Shown here in pieces: positions 1-8,874 of a stretch of DNA of 19,093 nt (position 1 is the first letter of the stretch; each line of letters opens with the position of its first letter). This DNA comes from Thiomicrospira sp. UBA5634. GTDB taxonomy: Bacteria; Pseudomonadota; Gammaproteobacteria; Thiomicrospirales; Thiomicrospiraceae. Below the pieces are notes generated by a model that searched no databases, was not told the origin of the DNA, and saw only the letters and a program-made list of their open reading frames with translations. The stretch spans positions 1 through 19,093 of the forward strand of contig DIJW01000015.1 of assembly GCA_002421475.1 (NCBI GenBank), given 5' to 3'. The position numbers were made by a program, and so were the translations under genes.

Positions 1-1144
1 CTCTGGCAGCATCAACAATTTTGCCGAAAACCGCTTTGGCTTCGTTTGGATTTTCCAGTAAATATTCAGCTAACTTCTCGTTCATCGCCGTTTCTACAGC
101 GGATTTTACTTCCGAAGAAACCAACTTATCTTTAGTCTGTGAAGAGAATTTTGGATCAGGCACTTTAACTGAAATAACCGCAGCCAAGCCTTCACGTGCA
201 TCATCACCAGAAATATTGATTTTGAACTTTTTATTCAAGCCTTCTTTTTCTATATAAGCATTTAAAGTACGAGTCAAGGCCGCACGGAAACCGGATAAAT
301 GTGTTCCGCCATCACGCTGCGGGATATTGTTTGTAAAGCAATAAATGGCTTCTTGATACGATTCAGACCACTGCATCGCCACTTCTACCGTAATGTCGTC
401 TTTAACGGTGCTGAAATGGAATATTTTGTTGTTTATCGGCGTTTTGTTGGTGTTGATGAAATCAACAAACGCATGAATTCCGCCTTCATATTGGAACACT
501 TGTTTGCGGTCATCACGGTTATCAATTAACTCGATATATACGCCCGAGTTCAGGAAAGACAATTCACGTAAACGCTTTAACAAGTAATCAAAGTTAAATT
601 CAGTGATAGTGAAAATATCTTTACTGGGTTTAAAGCGAATTTCAGTACCGGTTTTATCGGAATCGCCGACTGGTGCCAAAGGGGCTTGCGGAACTCCCAG
701 ATGATAGGTTTGTTTCCAAACTTTACCATTACGGTGAATGGTTAGGTTTAGTTCTTCAGATAATGCGTTTACGACTGAAACACCTACACCGTGTAAACCG
801 CCGGATACTTTATAAGAGTTGTCGTCGAATTTACCGCCGGCATGGAGGACGGTCATAATAACTTCAGCCGCCGACACACCTTCTTCTTTGTGAATATCGA
901 CCGGAATTCCGCGGCCGTTATCCGAAACGGAAACGGAACCGTCAGTATGGATAATGACTTTAATTGTGTCGCAATGACCCGCCAACGTTTCGTCAATCGC
1001 GTTATCAACGACTTCAAACACCATGTGGTGTAAACCCGACCCGTCATCGGTATCACCGATATACATGCCAGGACGTTTGCGAACAGCATCAAGGCCTTTG
1101 AGGACTTTAATCGAAGAGGAATCGTATTGCTTTTGTTCAGTCAT
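1..1144 (-). CDS. gyrB: DNA gyrase subunit B, N-terminal part (cut by window edge)
   Basis: This is the ATPase subunit of DNA gyrase, which introduces negative supercoils. The minus-strand frame opens with ATG at 1144-1142 ([17 protein letters not shown]) and stays open for 381 codons to the window edge; the C-terminal half lies outside. Hallmarks of the GHKL ATPase fold are visible: [14 protein letters not shown] near residues 19-32, the ATP/Mg site [10 protein letters not shown], the DNGRGIP box, the HAGGKFD stretch and [15 protein letters not shown]. The transducer domain begins near residue 220. recF stops 63 bases upstream on the same strand, so the two are probably co-transcribed. I see no strong Shine-Dalgarno sequence before the start. 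The family assignment is close to certain. Confidence 0.97.
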   Translation of the reverse strand, partial: MTEQKQYDSSSIKVLKGLDAVRKRPGMYIGDTDDGSGLHHMVFEVVDNAIDETLAGHCDTIKVIIHTDGSVSVSDNGRGIPVDIHKEEGVSAAEVIMTVLHAGGKFDDNSYKVSGGLHGVGVSVVNALSEELNLTIHRNGKVWKQTYHLGVPQAPLAPVGDSDKTGTEIRFKPSKDIFTITEFNFDYLLKRLRELSFLNSGVYIELIDNRDDRKQVFQYEGGIHAFVDFINTNKTPINNKIFHFSTVKDDITVEVAMQWSESYQEAIYCFTNNIPQRDGGTHLSGFRAALTRTLNAYIEKEGLNKKFKINISGDDAREGLAAVISVKVPDPKFSSQTKDKLVSSEVKSAVETAMNEKLAEYLLENPNEAKAVFGKIVDAAR

Positions 1145-1207
1145 ATGTGGCTACTTTTTACCAGTCATTAAGTGATCGGATTCTAACACAAAATTTGCTT
1201 AATTGCC

Positions 1208-2302
1208 TTAGTTGGCCTCAAGCGGTGATATTTGTCCATGGCGGATTTCAAAATGTAGACTGGTGGATGGATCAAGGTTGGGGATCAGATCAGCTGCGGT
1301 CGTTGTGACCAAGTGTTGAATTCCGAGTTTTTGTAGTAAAGATAATAAAGTGACCCGATGAGTGGCATCCAGCTCAGCCGGTAAGTCGTCAATTAACATG
1401 ATTACTGAGTCGTTGGTTTGCTGCTGTAAATAACGGGCTTGTGCTAACAATAAAGCACAGACAAACAGTTTTTGTTGGCCACGAGACAAACTGACTAAGG
1501 GTTCTTGTTGTTGAATACGAAAACGAATATCTGCTCTATGACAGCCGTACTGGGTATGACCGAGTTGCAGATCGCGGGTAAATTGGTCACTTAAACAGGC
1601 TTCAAATGAAGGTTGATTGGCCGGCCAACCCGGATAAAAACGAGTTTCAATTTCTGCCGATAATTCGGGCATGAGGTGTTGGATAAATGTCATTAAATAG
1701 GGTGTAAGCGCTTCAACATAACTACTACGTAATTCATTGATTTGCAGTGCGGATTCAATCAGTTGTTGATCCCATAGTCTTATTTGGTTGCTTGGTAATT
1801 GACGTTTTAAACTCTGATTACGTTGTTTTAAAGCACGCTGATAGTTGCGCCAGGCCTGGATAAAGCTTGAGTGGTGATAAAAACAACCCCAGTCAATAAA
1901 CTGGCGGCGTGCTTTTGGTCCTTCTTCTAAAAGCCGGTGGCTTTCGGGTGTTAATAACTGAATCGGTAAATATTGAGCCAGTTCGGTTTGATTACGCAGG
2001 GTTTTGCCGTCTAAACGTAATTCAAGGTTTTGCGCATCTCGTTTAAGGCCGAGTTTATGGGTTTGGTTTAAGCGGAAAACCTCACAAAAAAGCGTCATAT
2101 CTACTTGGTCGGAGCCAATCATTTGCTGTGGCTTTTGAGTGCGGAATGAGCGCCCGGAAGCCAGCACCCACAGTGCCTCTATTACAGAAGTTTTGCCGGC
2201 GGCGTTGTCGCCAACTATCACGTTTAAACCTGGCGAAAGATGTAATGTAGCCTGTTGGATATTGCGAAAATGGTGGAGTTGTAGGGTTTGAATAAGCGCC
2301 AT
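1208..2302 (-). CDS. recF: DNA replication/repair protein RecF
   Basis: RecF is an SMC-like ATPase that helps load RecA at single-strand gaps with RecO and RecR. The 364-residue protein has the expected family length. It shows the N-terminal IQTLQLHHFRNI strand, a Walker A motif (GDNAAGKT, about residues 32-39), the ABC-type signature SLSRGQQKL near residue 272 and a Walker B/D-loop region (MLIDDLPAELD) near residue 303. It lies directly upstream of gyrB on the minus strand, which keeps the classical recF-gyrB pair, but it is separated from dnaN, its usual upstream neighbour. One copy of the CCAGGCCTGG palindrome (1850-1859) falls in its coding sequence as codons for QAW. Its promoter must lie in the 152-base gap shared with rpmH. 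Confidence 0.96.
   Translation of the reverse strand: MALIQTLQLHHFRNIQQATLHLSPGLNVIVGDNAAGKTSVIEALWVLASGRSFRTQKPQQMIGSDQVDMTLFCEVFRLNQTHKLGLKRDAQNLELRLDGKTLRNQTELAQYLPIQLLTPESHRLLEEGPKARRQFIDWGCFYHHSSFIQAWRNYQRALKQRNQSLKRQLPSNQIRLWDQQLIESALQINELRSSYVEALTPYLMTFIQHLMPELSAEIETRFYPGWPANQPSFEACLSDQFTRDLQLGHTQYGCHRADIRFRIQQQEPLVSLSRGQQKLFVCALLLAQARYLQQQTNDSVIMLIDDLPAELDATHRVTLLSLLQKLGIQHLVTTTAADLIPNLDPSTSLHFEIRHGQISPLEAN
1850..1859. repeat. CCAGGCCTGG palindrome, copy 1 (perfect)
   Basis: This is a perfect 10-bp palindrome inside recF. Read on the gene's own strand, its core is CAG GCC TGG (Gln-Ala-Trp). Confidence 0.85.
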
Positions 2303-2380
2303 AAAAACATCATCTACTAAAAACGCTATTTTATCATGCGGTTGGTTAAGTAAGCTTCTTCAAACAACAGTAGAATTAAC

Positions 2381-2409
2381 TTGCATTTTAAAATAAGGTT
2401 CTATAGAAT
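2381..2409 (+). promoter_or_regulatory. Probable sigma70 promoter for rpmH-rnpA
   Basis: A -35-like TTGCAT (2381-2386) and a -10-like TAGAAT (2404-2409) are separated by 17 bp. They lie 45 bases upstream of the rpmH start, in the divergent gap between recF and rpmH. The assignment rests only on consensus match and position. Confidence 0.55.
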
Positions 2410-2454
2410 TCGCTGTTCCCTTTTTTCGATCGAAACATGTATAGGTAAACAGAC

Positions 2455-2589
2455 ATGAAACGCACATTTCAACCCAGCGTGATCAAACGCAAACGTACCC
2501 ATGGTTTCCGTGCTCGCATGGCGACAAAAAATGGCCGTAAAGTTTTAGCGGCTCGTCGTGCGAAAGGTCGTGCTCGTTTAGCTGTCTAA
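2455..2589 (+). CDS. rpmH: 50S ribosomal protein L34
   Basis: This short gene encodes the 44-residue basic ribosomal protein L34 of the large subunit. The translation starts [20 protein letters not shown] and continues through the typical [22 protein letters not shown]; the length and nearly every position match the bacterial family. The start is ATG at 2455, with AGGT about eight bases upstream. The rnpA start lies 9 bases after the stop, the common rpmH-rnpA arrangement, so the two are almost certainly one transcript. The upstream neighbour is divergent recF, whereas in most gammaproteobacteria rpmH sits divergent from dnaA. Confidence 0.98.
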   Translation: MKRTFQPSVIKRKRTHGFRARMATKNGRKVLAARRAKGRARLAV

Positions 2590-2598
2590 AGCAGGTAA

Positions 2599-3021
2599 AT
2601 GACCACGTCTTGCGCAAGCATGGAGTCTTTATCCGGTGAACAACAGTCTCCACTGTTGCTTCACCAGGATTTCCCCAAAACCCTTCGCCTTCTTTCTCCT
2701 AAAGATTTTCAACATGTTTTTGCCGAAGCGCAAAAATTTGCCAATCGTCATTGGACACTCATTGTTCGCCCAAATAAGCTTGATATTCCGCGTTTAGGAT
2801 TAGCCGTCGCTAAAAAACAATTGCAACGGGCCGTTTGGCGAAACCGAGTGAAAAGAATTGCACGCGAGGCATTTCGATTACATAAACAAGATTTATGCGG
2901 TTATGATATTGTCGTTTTGGGGCGTAAAGGCATGCAAGACATTGCCAGTGCAGATCTTGCGCAGAGCTTCAGCCATTTGATTAATAAGATTCGGATCAGT
3001 GATCTCAAACACAAGAGTTAA
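2599..3021 (+). CDS. rnpA: Ribonuclease P protein component
   Basis: This protein partners the RNase P RNA in 5' maturation of tRNAs. The 140-residue product carries the diagnostic basic segment GLAVAKK..L.RAVWRNRVKRIAREAFR at about residues 67-93, including the RNR motif at 81-83. Compared with the E. coli protein it has about 20 extra N-terminal residues, with FPKTLRLLSPKDF corresponding to the usual N-terminus. ATG 2599 has an AGGT a few bases upstream; the internal ATG at 2620 lacks a better ribosome binding site, so the longer form is kept with moderate confidence. It sits between rpmH and yidC. The usual yidD between rnpA and yidC is absent, because only 9 bases separate the two genes. 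Confidence 0.95.
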   Translation: MTTSCASMESLSGEQQSPLLLHQDFPKTLRLLSPKDFQHVFAEAQKFANRHWTLIVRPNKLDIPRLGLAVAKKQLQRAVWRNRVKRIAREAFRLHKQDLCGYDIVVLGRKGMQDIASADLAQSFSHLINKIRISDLKHKS

Positions 3022-3623
3022 GGATTTAGCATGAATATGAGAGCGTTTTGGTGGATTGCGTTGGCCTTCACCGCCATGTGGATTTGGTTTGAGTGGATGA
3101 AGTTTAGCGCACCAACGCCAGTGACTACTGATGTTGCAGCCATGCAAATGGTACAACCAGCGGATGTCCCAAGCGCCAATTTTGGTTCGTTAGATAGCGC
3201 ACCTGCAGTTGATGCTTCCGTACCTCAGGTAATGAGTGCAGTCGCGCAAGGACAACGTTTACGTGTGGTAACCGACACATTGGATTTGGTGATTGATACC
3301 ATGGGTGGCGATATTCGTGATGCGAAAATGCTACAACACGGTATGCCGCGTGATCGTGATACGCCTTTTCATTTAATGAGTGATCAAGGTCCGTTAAATT
3401 ATTATGCGCAGAATGGTTTGGCTGTTGCAGGTAATGCTAATCTCCCGGCTCCCACTCATCGCTCTGTTTATCAGGCAGAACAAACGGCTTATCACATGTC
3501 TGGTGATACCTTACGTGTACCAATGCGTTGGATGGAAAATGGCATTGAAGTCACCAAAACCTATGTGTTTACCAAAGGTTCTTATTTAATAGATGTTGAG
3601 TATGAGGTGAAAAACACCAGTGA

Positions 3624-3633
3624 TCAGGCCTGG
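3624..3633. repeat. CCAGGCCTGG-like palindrome, copy 2 (TCAGGCCTGG)
   Basis: One mismatch at the first base. It lies in yidC as codons CAG GCC TGG (Gln-Ala-Trp). Confidence 0.7.
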
Positions 3634-4023
3634 TCAGGTAGTTTGTACTCACAGTTTGTTCGTACTGCACATGATCCTTATTCATCAGCAATGATGTATA
3701 CCTATACGGGTCCGGTGTATTTTGATGGTCATAGTGAAGATACTAAATACAATTAAATTTCCTTTAGCGATATTGCGACTCAACCCTTAGAAAACCATCC
3801 GATCCAAGGTGGTTGGGCGGCGATGATTCAGCACTATTTTGTGACTGCCGTGGTACCAAATCAAAATGTGACCAATAACTATTATGCGAAAGCCTTGGAT
3901 CAGGGTCGTTATTCAATTGGTGTAGTTGAACCGTCAGTAACGGTTAATACAGGTGAAAGCGGCGTAATACGTTCACAGTTATATATTGGCCCAACAGAAC
4001 AAAATATCCTGAAGAACATTGCA

Positions 4024-4033
4024 CCAGGCCTGG
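4024..4033. repeat. CCAGGCCTGG palindrome, copy 3 (perfect)
   Basis: Perfect copy in yidC, read as CCA GGC CTG (Pro-Gly-Leu), a different frame from copies 1 and 2. Confidence 0.85.
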
Positions 4034-4590
4034 AAAAAACGATCGACTATGGCATGTTCACAATTTTGGCTGAACCATTATTCTGGTTACTAAATCACAT
4101 TAACAACTTTATCGGTAACTGGGGTTGGTCAATTATTATTCTGACCATTCTGATTAAACTGGCGTTCTATAAGTTGTCAGAAACCAGTTATCGCTCGATG
4201 GCGCGTTTACGTAAGTTTCAACCTAAGTTAAAACAGCTGAAAGAAAACTACGGCGATGACAAGGTATTGTTTCAACAAAAAATGATGAAACTCTACAAAG
4301 AAGAGAAAATTAATCCGTTGGGTGGTTGTTTACCGATTTTGGTTCAGATGCCGGTGTTTATTGCACTTTATTGGGTATTGATTTATTCGGTAGAGATGCG
4401 TCAAGCAGAATGGATTTTGTGGATTACCGACTTATCAGCAAAAGATCCGTATTTCATTTTGCCGGTGTTGATGGGTATTACCATGTACGTTCAGCAAAAA
4501 CTTAACCCGACGGCAATGATGGATGAAATGCAACAAAAAGTCATGAAGCTGTTGCCATTTATCTTCACTATTTTCTTTATGTGGTTCCCG

Positions 4591-4600
4591 GCAGGCCTGG
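4591..4600. repeat. CCAGGCCTGG-like palindrome, copy 4 (GCAGGCCTGG)
   Basis: One mismatch at the first base. It encodes Ala-Gly-Leu within the conserved WFPAGLVLYW segment of yidC, so protein constraint contributes to it here. Confidence 0.65.
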
Positions 4601-4727
4601 TGCTGTACTGGGTGATGAACAACATATTATCGGTTAGCCAGCAATGGTATATCACGCGCAAAATTGAAGCGGGTGAAGCAGTCGAAAAACAAACTAACGA
4701 TAAAAAACGTTAAGTTTTAACCGAGAT

Positions 4728-4756
4728 AAAAAGCCACGTATAACGTGGCTTTTTTA
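4728..4756 (+). terminator. Rho-independent terminator after yidC
   Basis: An 11-bp perfect stem (4728-4738 with 4744-4754, core GCCACG/CGTGGC) closes a 5-base loop and runs into a T tract. It ends the rpmH-rnpA-yidC transcript 15 bases after the yidC stop. Confidence 0.9.
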
Positions 4757-4791
4757 TTTGACGAATGGTGATTTGCAATAGGTAGATACGC

Positions 4792-5580
4792 ATGGTTATT
4801 GAGTTAGTTGTTTATGCTTTGACCGGAATCGTTGCCGGATTATTAGCTGGACTGCTTGGGATTGGCGGTGGATTACTGATTGTTCCGGTATTAAGTAGCG
4901 TTTTTTTGATTTTTCTTGATACGCCATATGTTGTACATATGGCAATTGCGACGTCATTAGCCACCATTTTGATCACAGCGTTATCGTCCGTTTATAGCCA
5001 TCATCTGCATAATGCGGTACGTTGGGATATTTTGCGCCTGATGCTTTTAGGCATTTTAATTGGCGGATTTGCCGGTGCTTGGAGTGCACAATTTTTTAGT
5101 ACTTCAGTGTTAGCGAAATTATTCGGCATGATGGAACTATTGATTGCCCTGCAAATGTTATACGGCCGTCAACCGAATGCTGAAAGACAACTACCAGGCC
5201 TGCTGCCTTTGACGGGGGTAAGTTTTAGTATCAGCGGTTTATCGGCTTTGTTAGGCGTTGGTGGCGGAGCACTGACAACCCCTTATTTAGTTTGGAACAA
5301 TATTAAAATGCACCAAGCCATTGCGACTTCATCTGCATTTGGGCTGCCGGTTGCGTTATCTGGAACGATTGCTTATATGTTAGCGGGATTAAAAGTGACG
5401 GATTTACCGGAATACACAACCGGGTTTGTTTATTGGCCAGCTTTTTTGGCGATTGTTAGCATGAGTATTTTTACGGCTTATTTAGGTGCAAAACTTGGGC
5501 ATAAATTACCGGTTTTTTGGTTAAAAAAATTATTTGCTATCATGCTTATCGGCCTAGGATTAAAAATGTTATTTTTTTAA
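4792..5580 (+). CDS. TauE/SafE (TSUP) family sulfite/anion exporter
   Basis: This 262-residue integral membrane protein has about eight predicted hydrophobic segments. It shows the internal twofold repeat typical of the TSUP family: GLLGIGGGLLIVP at about residues 20-32 recurs as ALLGVGGGALTTP at 152-164, and HMAIATS near 49 recurs as HQAIATS near 174. Family members move sulfite, sulfoacetate or other organosulfur and inorganic sulfur anions across the inner membrane. The exact substrate here cannot be read from sequence, but the sulfide-oxidation genes nearby make sulfur-oxyanion export plausible. The start is ATG 4792 with AGGTAG six bases upstream. It stands alone between the yidC terminator and the dnaA control region, and I see no convincing terminator behind it. 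Confidence 0.85.
   Translation: MVIELVVYALTGIVAGLLAGLLGIGGGLLIVPVLSSVFLIFLDTPYVVHMAIATSLATILITALSSVYSHHLHNAVRWDILRLMLLGILIGGFAGAWSAQFFSTSVLAKLFGMMELLIALQMLYGRQPNAERQLPGLLPLTGVSFSISGLSALLGVGGGALTTPYLVWNNIKMHQAIATSSAFGLPVALSGTIAYMLAGLKVTDLPEYTTGFVYWPAFLAIVSMSIFTAYLGAKLGHKLPVFWLKKLFAIMLIGLGLKMLFF
5194..5203. repeat. CCAGGCCTGG-like palindrome, copy 5 (CCAGGCCTGC)
   Basis: One mismatch at the last base. It lies in the TauE-family gene as CCA GGC CTG (Pro-Gly-Leu). Confidence 0.65.
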
Positions 5581-5697
5581 CAAATAATTATTTAGTATTT
5601 GTAATCAATAAGATAAGACTAAATAACCCAACTTATCCACAGCATTCACTGCAGAGTTATCCACAGAGCCCCACTGTTTTTCGAAGTTATTCACAGG
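5581..5697. other. DnaA-box cluster: probable oriC or dnaA operator
   Basis: Three DnaA boxes lie in direct orientation: TTATCCACA at 5633-5641, TTATCCACA at 5657-5665 and TTATTCACA at 5687-5695. The stretch just upstream (about 5570-5630) is very AT-rich and contains the 12-bp palindrome AAATAATTATTT, as a duplex-unwinding region might. The position directly before dnaA fits a replication origin, but three boxes is few, so it may be only the autoregulatory dnaA promoter. A GC-skew and box scan of the whole chromosome would decide. Confidence 0.65.
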
Positions 5698-5703
5698 TAT
5701 AAT
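5698..5703 (+). promoter_or_regulatory. dnaA promoter -10 element
   Basis: A perfect TATAAT lies 53 bases before the dnaA start. The -35 region is weak. The third DnaA box (5687-5695) sits in the spacer, where bound DnaA would be expected to repress its own promoter. Confidence 0.6.
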
Positions 5704-5756
5704 CGCCTCCAACAAAAATTAATAATACGAATTAGTCTTCTCTAGGAGTGTGTGTT

Positions 5757-7112
5757 TTGAGTCATTTATGGTCGCAAAGTCTAAAGTTCTTAGAGAATGA
5801 TCTGAATGAACAGCAGTTTCATAGTTGGATTCGACCGCTAAAAGTCATTGAAGAAGAATCTGTTATACGTTTGCTGGCGCCGACCCCATTTATACTTGAT
5901 TGGGTTAATCGTAAATTAATGGATAACATTCGTGATGCGGTGAGTAAAGTCGTCCCGCATAATCCACCGCAGGTACGTTTGGAAATCGGTGATTATGATT
6001 TACATGCGCCCGATCCACAGCCGCCAGTTCCGCAGCCGCTTAAACAAGTTGAAACCACCCCACAGACGGCGGAGAGCGGCAAAAAAACAATTAAACATAA
6101 ACTCAATCCAAACTATACCTTCGATAATTTTGTTGAAGGTAAAGCGAACCAATTAGCCGCCGCCGCCGCACGCCAAGTGGCTGAAAATCCGGGCGGCAGT
6201 TATAACCCATTTTTTATTTATGGTGGCGTTGGTTTGGGTAAAACGCACTTAATGCACGCAATAGGTAATGCATTGCTGGCTAAAAATCCTAATGCTCGAG
6301 TGGCTTATTTGCATTCGGAAAGTTTTGTCGCCGACATGGTAAATGCACTTCGCCATAATAAGATAGAAGACTTTAAACGTTTTTATCGTTCTTTAGATGC
6401 ACTTTTGATTGATGACATTCAATTTTTTGCGAATAAGGAACAATCGCAAGAAGAGTTCTTTCATACCTTTAATACCTTGTTAGAAGGTAATAAGCAGGTT
6501 ATTCTGACCTCAGATCGCTTCCCTAAAGAAGTGGAAGGTTTAGAAGATCGACTTAAATCACGTTTTGGATGGGGTTTAACCATTGCGGTTGAACCGCCTG
6601 AGTTTGAAATGCGTGTAGCCATTTTAATGAAAAAAGCCAGTGAAGCAGGTTTCGTACTGCCTGAAGATGTGGCGTTTTTTATCGCTAAACGTTTGCGTGG
6701 GAATGTCCGTGAACTTGAAGGAGCATTAAAACGCGTCGTTGCTTTTGCGCAGTTTACGCAGCAGGCACTGAGTGTTGTGATGGTTAAAGAAGCGTTAAAA
6801 GACTTATTAGCATTACAACAAAAAATGGTGACTTTGGAAAATATCCAGAAAACTACTGCAGATTATTTTAAGTTGCGGGTTGCAGATATGCTGTCTAAAC
6901 GTCGAACACGTAATGTGGCGCGCCCGCGTCAAGTAGCGATGGCGTTGGCAAAAGAGTTAACTCACCACAGTTTGCCGGAAATTGGCGATGCGTTTGGTGG
7001 ACGTGACCATACAACGGTGTTACATGCTGTGCGTAAGGTCAAAGAATTGCGCGAAACCGATCATCGTATGGATGAAGATTTTACTAAACTGATTCGAATT
7101 ATTACTTCTTGA
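5757..7112 (+). CDS. dnaA: Chromosomal replication initiator protein DnaA
   Basis: DnaA binds origin boxes and opens the duplex for replication. I place the start at TTG 5757, giving 451 residues ([16 protein letters not shown]...), because AGGAG at 5744-5748 lies eight bases upstream. The in-frame GTG at 5748 overlaps that ribosome binding site, and the TTG matches the usual MS.LW N-terminus. Domain I covers about residues 1-80 and a proline/glutamine-rich linker about 81-110. The AAA+ domain follows, with Walker A GGVGLGKT at 156-163 and Walker [11 protein letters not shown]. The C-terminal helix-turn-helix ends with the DnaA signature [18 protein letters not shown]. dnaN follows 10 bases after the stop. 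TTG as a start may lower the translation rate of this dosage-sensitive protein. Confidence 0.97.
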   Translation: MSHLWSQSLKFLENDLNEQQFHSWIRPLKVIEEESVIRLLAPTPFILDWVNRKLMDNIRDAVSKVVPHNPPQVRLEIGDYDLHAPDPQPPVPQPLKQVETTPQTAESGKKTIKHKLNPNYTFDNFVEGKANQLAAAAARQVAENPGGSYNPFFIYGGVGLGKTHLMHAIGNALLAKNPNARVAYLHSESFVADMVNALRHNKIEDFKRFYRSLDALLIDDIQFFANKEQSQEEFFHTFNTLLEGNKQVILTSDRFPKEVEGLEDRLKSRFGWGLTIAVEPPEFEMRVAILMKKASEAGFVLPEDVAFFIAKRLRGNVRELEGALKRVVAFAQFTQQALSVVMVKEALKDLLALQQKMVTLENIQKTTADYFKLRVADMLSKRRTRNVARPRQVAMALAKELTHHSLPEIGDAFGGRDHTTVLHAVRKVKELRETDHRMDEDFTKLIRIITS

Positions 7113-7122
7113 GGCTGTTAAG

Positions 7123-8232
7123 ATGAAACTGACCCTGAAACGTGAAAACCTTCTAAAAGCACTGCAAACGGTTGCCGGTGTGGTAGAAAAACTTCAAACC
7201 ATGCCCATTTTAGGAAATTTTTTATTTCAGGTTTCGCAATCCTATTTGATTGTTACCGGTTCGGATCTCGAAATTGAAACACGTTCACAAACGTTGATCG
7301 AGTCGATAGAAGGCGAACCGTTTGATATTACTTTGCCGGCACAAAAATTATTAACTATTGTACGTTCGTTACCGGATGGTGTGATGGTGAGCTTAAACTT
7401 TGAAGATGTCCGTTGTACGGTTACCGCCGGACGTTCATCCTTTAAATTGTCAACGTTACCGGGTATTGATTATCCGCACATAGATTTAACCCAATCTCAG
7501 TTAAGCTTCCGCATACAACAAGGTCAGTTGAAACATTTAATGCAGCATTGCAGTTTTGCAATGGCCAGCCAAGATGTTCGTTTTTATCTGAACGGCATGT
7601 TGTTTGACATCAGCCCAACGATGTTGCGTTTGGTTGCAACTGATGGTCATCGTTTATCAACCTGTGCACTGGAAACTAATTTGGGTGAATTGGTAGCAAC
7701 GCAGGCGATTGTGCCACGTAAAGCAATTTTAGAAATGTCAAAACTCTTATCAGACTTGGATGAAGAAATCCAAATTTCATTGGCTAAAAATTATTTGACC
7801 GTGCAGTTTATGGACACTGTGTTTACCTGTAAATTGATTGATGGGCGTTACCCGGATTACCGTCGTGTTATTCCGCAATACAATGATGTATTCGTGCAAA
7901 CCGATCGTGAGTTATTGCGTTCCATCTTGCAACGTTCAGCGATTTTATCGAACGAACGTTTTAAAGGGGTGCGTATGGTTTTAGATCAAAACCTACTAAC
8001 GGTGCATGCACAAAACAGTGAACAAGACGAATCACATGAAGATATGGCGATTGATTATCAGGGTGAAAAAATTGAAATCGGTTTTAATGTGAGTTACTTG
8101 TTAGAAGTGATTAACTCCGTTAAAGATGATTGCATTACGTTAAGTTTAAAAGACAGTAGCAGCAGTTGCTTGATCACGGCAGATCAAGAAAACTTGTCTT
8201 GCCAGCATGTCATCATGCCGATGCGCCTCTAG
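7123..8232 (+). CDS. dnaN: DNA polymerase III beta subunit (sliding clamp)
   Basis: This is the ring-shaped processivity clamp of DNA polymerase III. The 369-residue length matches the family. The N-terminus MKLTLKRENLLKALQTVAGVVEKLQTMPILGNFL, the middle RLVATDGHRLS box and the C-terminal HVIMPMRL ending are typical. The ATG at 7123 follows a GAGG overlapping the dnaA stop. It lies directly after dnaA, as in most bacteria, but the next gene is ccmA and not recF. No hairpin terminator is visible in the gap to ccmA, so readthrough into the cytochrome maturation operon is possible. Confidence 0.97.
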   Translation: MKLTLKRENLLKALQTVAGVVEKLQTMPILGNFLFQVSQSYLIVTGSDLEIETRSQTLIESIEGEPFDITLPAQKLLTIVRSLPDGVMVSLNFEDVRCTVTAGRSSFKLSTLPGIDYPHIDLTQSQLSFRIQQGQLKHLMQHCSFAMASQDVRFYLNGMLFDISPTMLRLVATDGHRLSTCALETNLGELVATQAIVPRKAILEMSKLLSDLDEEIQISLAKNYLTVQFMDTVFTCKLIDGRYPDYRRVIPQYNDVFVQTDRELLRSILQRSAILSNERFKGVRMVLDQNLLTVHAQNSEQDESHEDMAIDYQGEKIEIGFNVSYLLEVINSVKDDCITLSLKDSSSSCLITADQENLSCQHVIMPMRL

Positions 8233-8250
8233 TTAAATGAGGTGTCTGTT

Positions 8251-8874
8251 GTGCCGCGTCTAGTTGTTGAGGGGGTTTCTTATAGCCGCGGCAGTCAGTT
8301 AATTATTGATAATCTTTCTTTTGGGCTCGCTGCTGGCGAACTTTTGTCTATCACCGGTCAGAATGGGATCGGGAAAACTACCCTGCTTAAATTAATTGCC
8401 GGCCTGTTGATACCTGAACAAGGCGCAATTCAGTTATGTCATGCCGATAACGGGCAAATCCTCACCCCACAATCCAACCACCAGGCCTGGTTAGGTCATC
8501 GCAATGCATTAAAAGATACATGGACGGCATTAGAAAACTTACTGCTTCTGCGCCAACTGCGCAGTGCAAACGAGTTTGATCCGCTTAAAGCCCTGTCGAT
8601 GGTCGGGCTGTTTAAACAGCGTCATCAGCCGGTGCAAACCTTTTCGCAAGGCATGAAACGACGGTTAGCTTTAGCGAGTTTGTTGCTTACTAATGCGCCT
8701 TTATGGTTACTGGATGAGCCGCAAAACTCGTTGGATAAAGAGGGTATAGCGTTGTTTGAGCAAATGTTGGCGCGCCATTTGGAGGCAGACGGTATGGCAC
8801 TGATGGCGTCACATCATGCCTTGTCGTTGAGCACACCAAATTGCCGTTATCTGACGCTGGGAAGTTCTTCATGA
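8251..8874 (+). CDS. ccmA: Cytochrome c biogenesis ATP-binding protein CcmA
   Basis: CcmA is the ATPase of the CcmABCD complex, which releases heme-loaded CcmE in System I cytochrome c maturation. The 207-residue protein has Walker A GQNGIGKT (about 36-43), an ABC signature-like FSQGMKRRLALA and Walker B LWLLDEPQNSLD. I choose GTG 8251 because TGAGG (8238-8242) lies eight bases upstream; the in-frame GTG at 8242 would overlap that site and adds only three residues. It overlaps ccmB by four bases (ATGA), which marks translational coupling. It opens the ccmABCDEFGHI run, whose gene order is that of E. coli. A perfect CCAGGCCTGG copy falls at 8481-8490. Confidence 0.94.
   Translation: MPRLVVEGVSYSRGSQLIIDNLSFGLAAGELLSITGQNGIGKTTLLKLIAGLLIPEQGAIQLCHADNGQILTPQSNHQAWLGHRNALKDTWTALENLLLLRQLRSANEFDPLKALSMVGLFKQRHQPVQTFSQGMKRRLALASLLLTNAPLWLLDEPQNSLDKEGIALFEQMLARHLEADGMALMASHHALSLSTPNCRYLTLGSSS
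8481..8490. repeat. CCAGGCCTGG palindrome, copy 6 (perfect)
   Basis: Perfect copy in ccmA, codons CAG GCC TGG (Gln-Ala-Trp). Confidence 0.85.

Larger units (their letters stand above)
3031..4713 (+). pseudogene. yidC: Membrane protein insertase YidC, interrupted by an in-frame TAA at codon 242
   Basis: YidC/Oxa1 inserts proteins into the inner membrane, alone or with SecYEG. The frame from ATG 3031 (AAGGA six bases upstream) covers a full-length protein of about 560 residues: an N-terminal membrane anchor (about residues 3-22), a large periplasmic P1 domain, then the conserved core with NWGWSIIILTILIK, INPLGGCLPILVQMPVFIALYW and WFPAGLVLYWVMNN. It is broken once by TAA at 3754-3756 within P1. 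The frame resumes with no shift, and homologous alignment suggests a lysine codon there (AAA to TAA). An in-frame ATG at 3823, preceded by AAGGTGG ten bases away, would restart a 296-residue product holding the core segments TM2-TM6. The cause may be a base-calling error, a true nonsense mutation with restart, or readthrough. yidC is normally essential, so error or a functional workaround is likelier than decay. Confidence 0.85.

Noticed and set aside
853..1092. Minus-strand open frame inside gyrB
   Set aside because: It is a shadow in another frame; the true gyrB frame covers the whole region with conserved motifs.
3754..3830. Frameshift as the cause of the yidC interruption
   Set aside because: The homologous sequence continues in the same frame after the stop, so a base substitution explains it and no indel is needed.
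5748..5756. GTG 5748 as the dnaA start
   Set aside because: It overlaps the AGGAG ribosome binding site. TTG 5757 has correct spacing and matches the family N-terminus.
8841..8870. Upstream TTG start for ccmB at 8841
   Set aside because: It lies well inside ccmA. ATG 8871 overlaps the ccmA stop as ATGA and gives the usual protein length.
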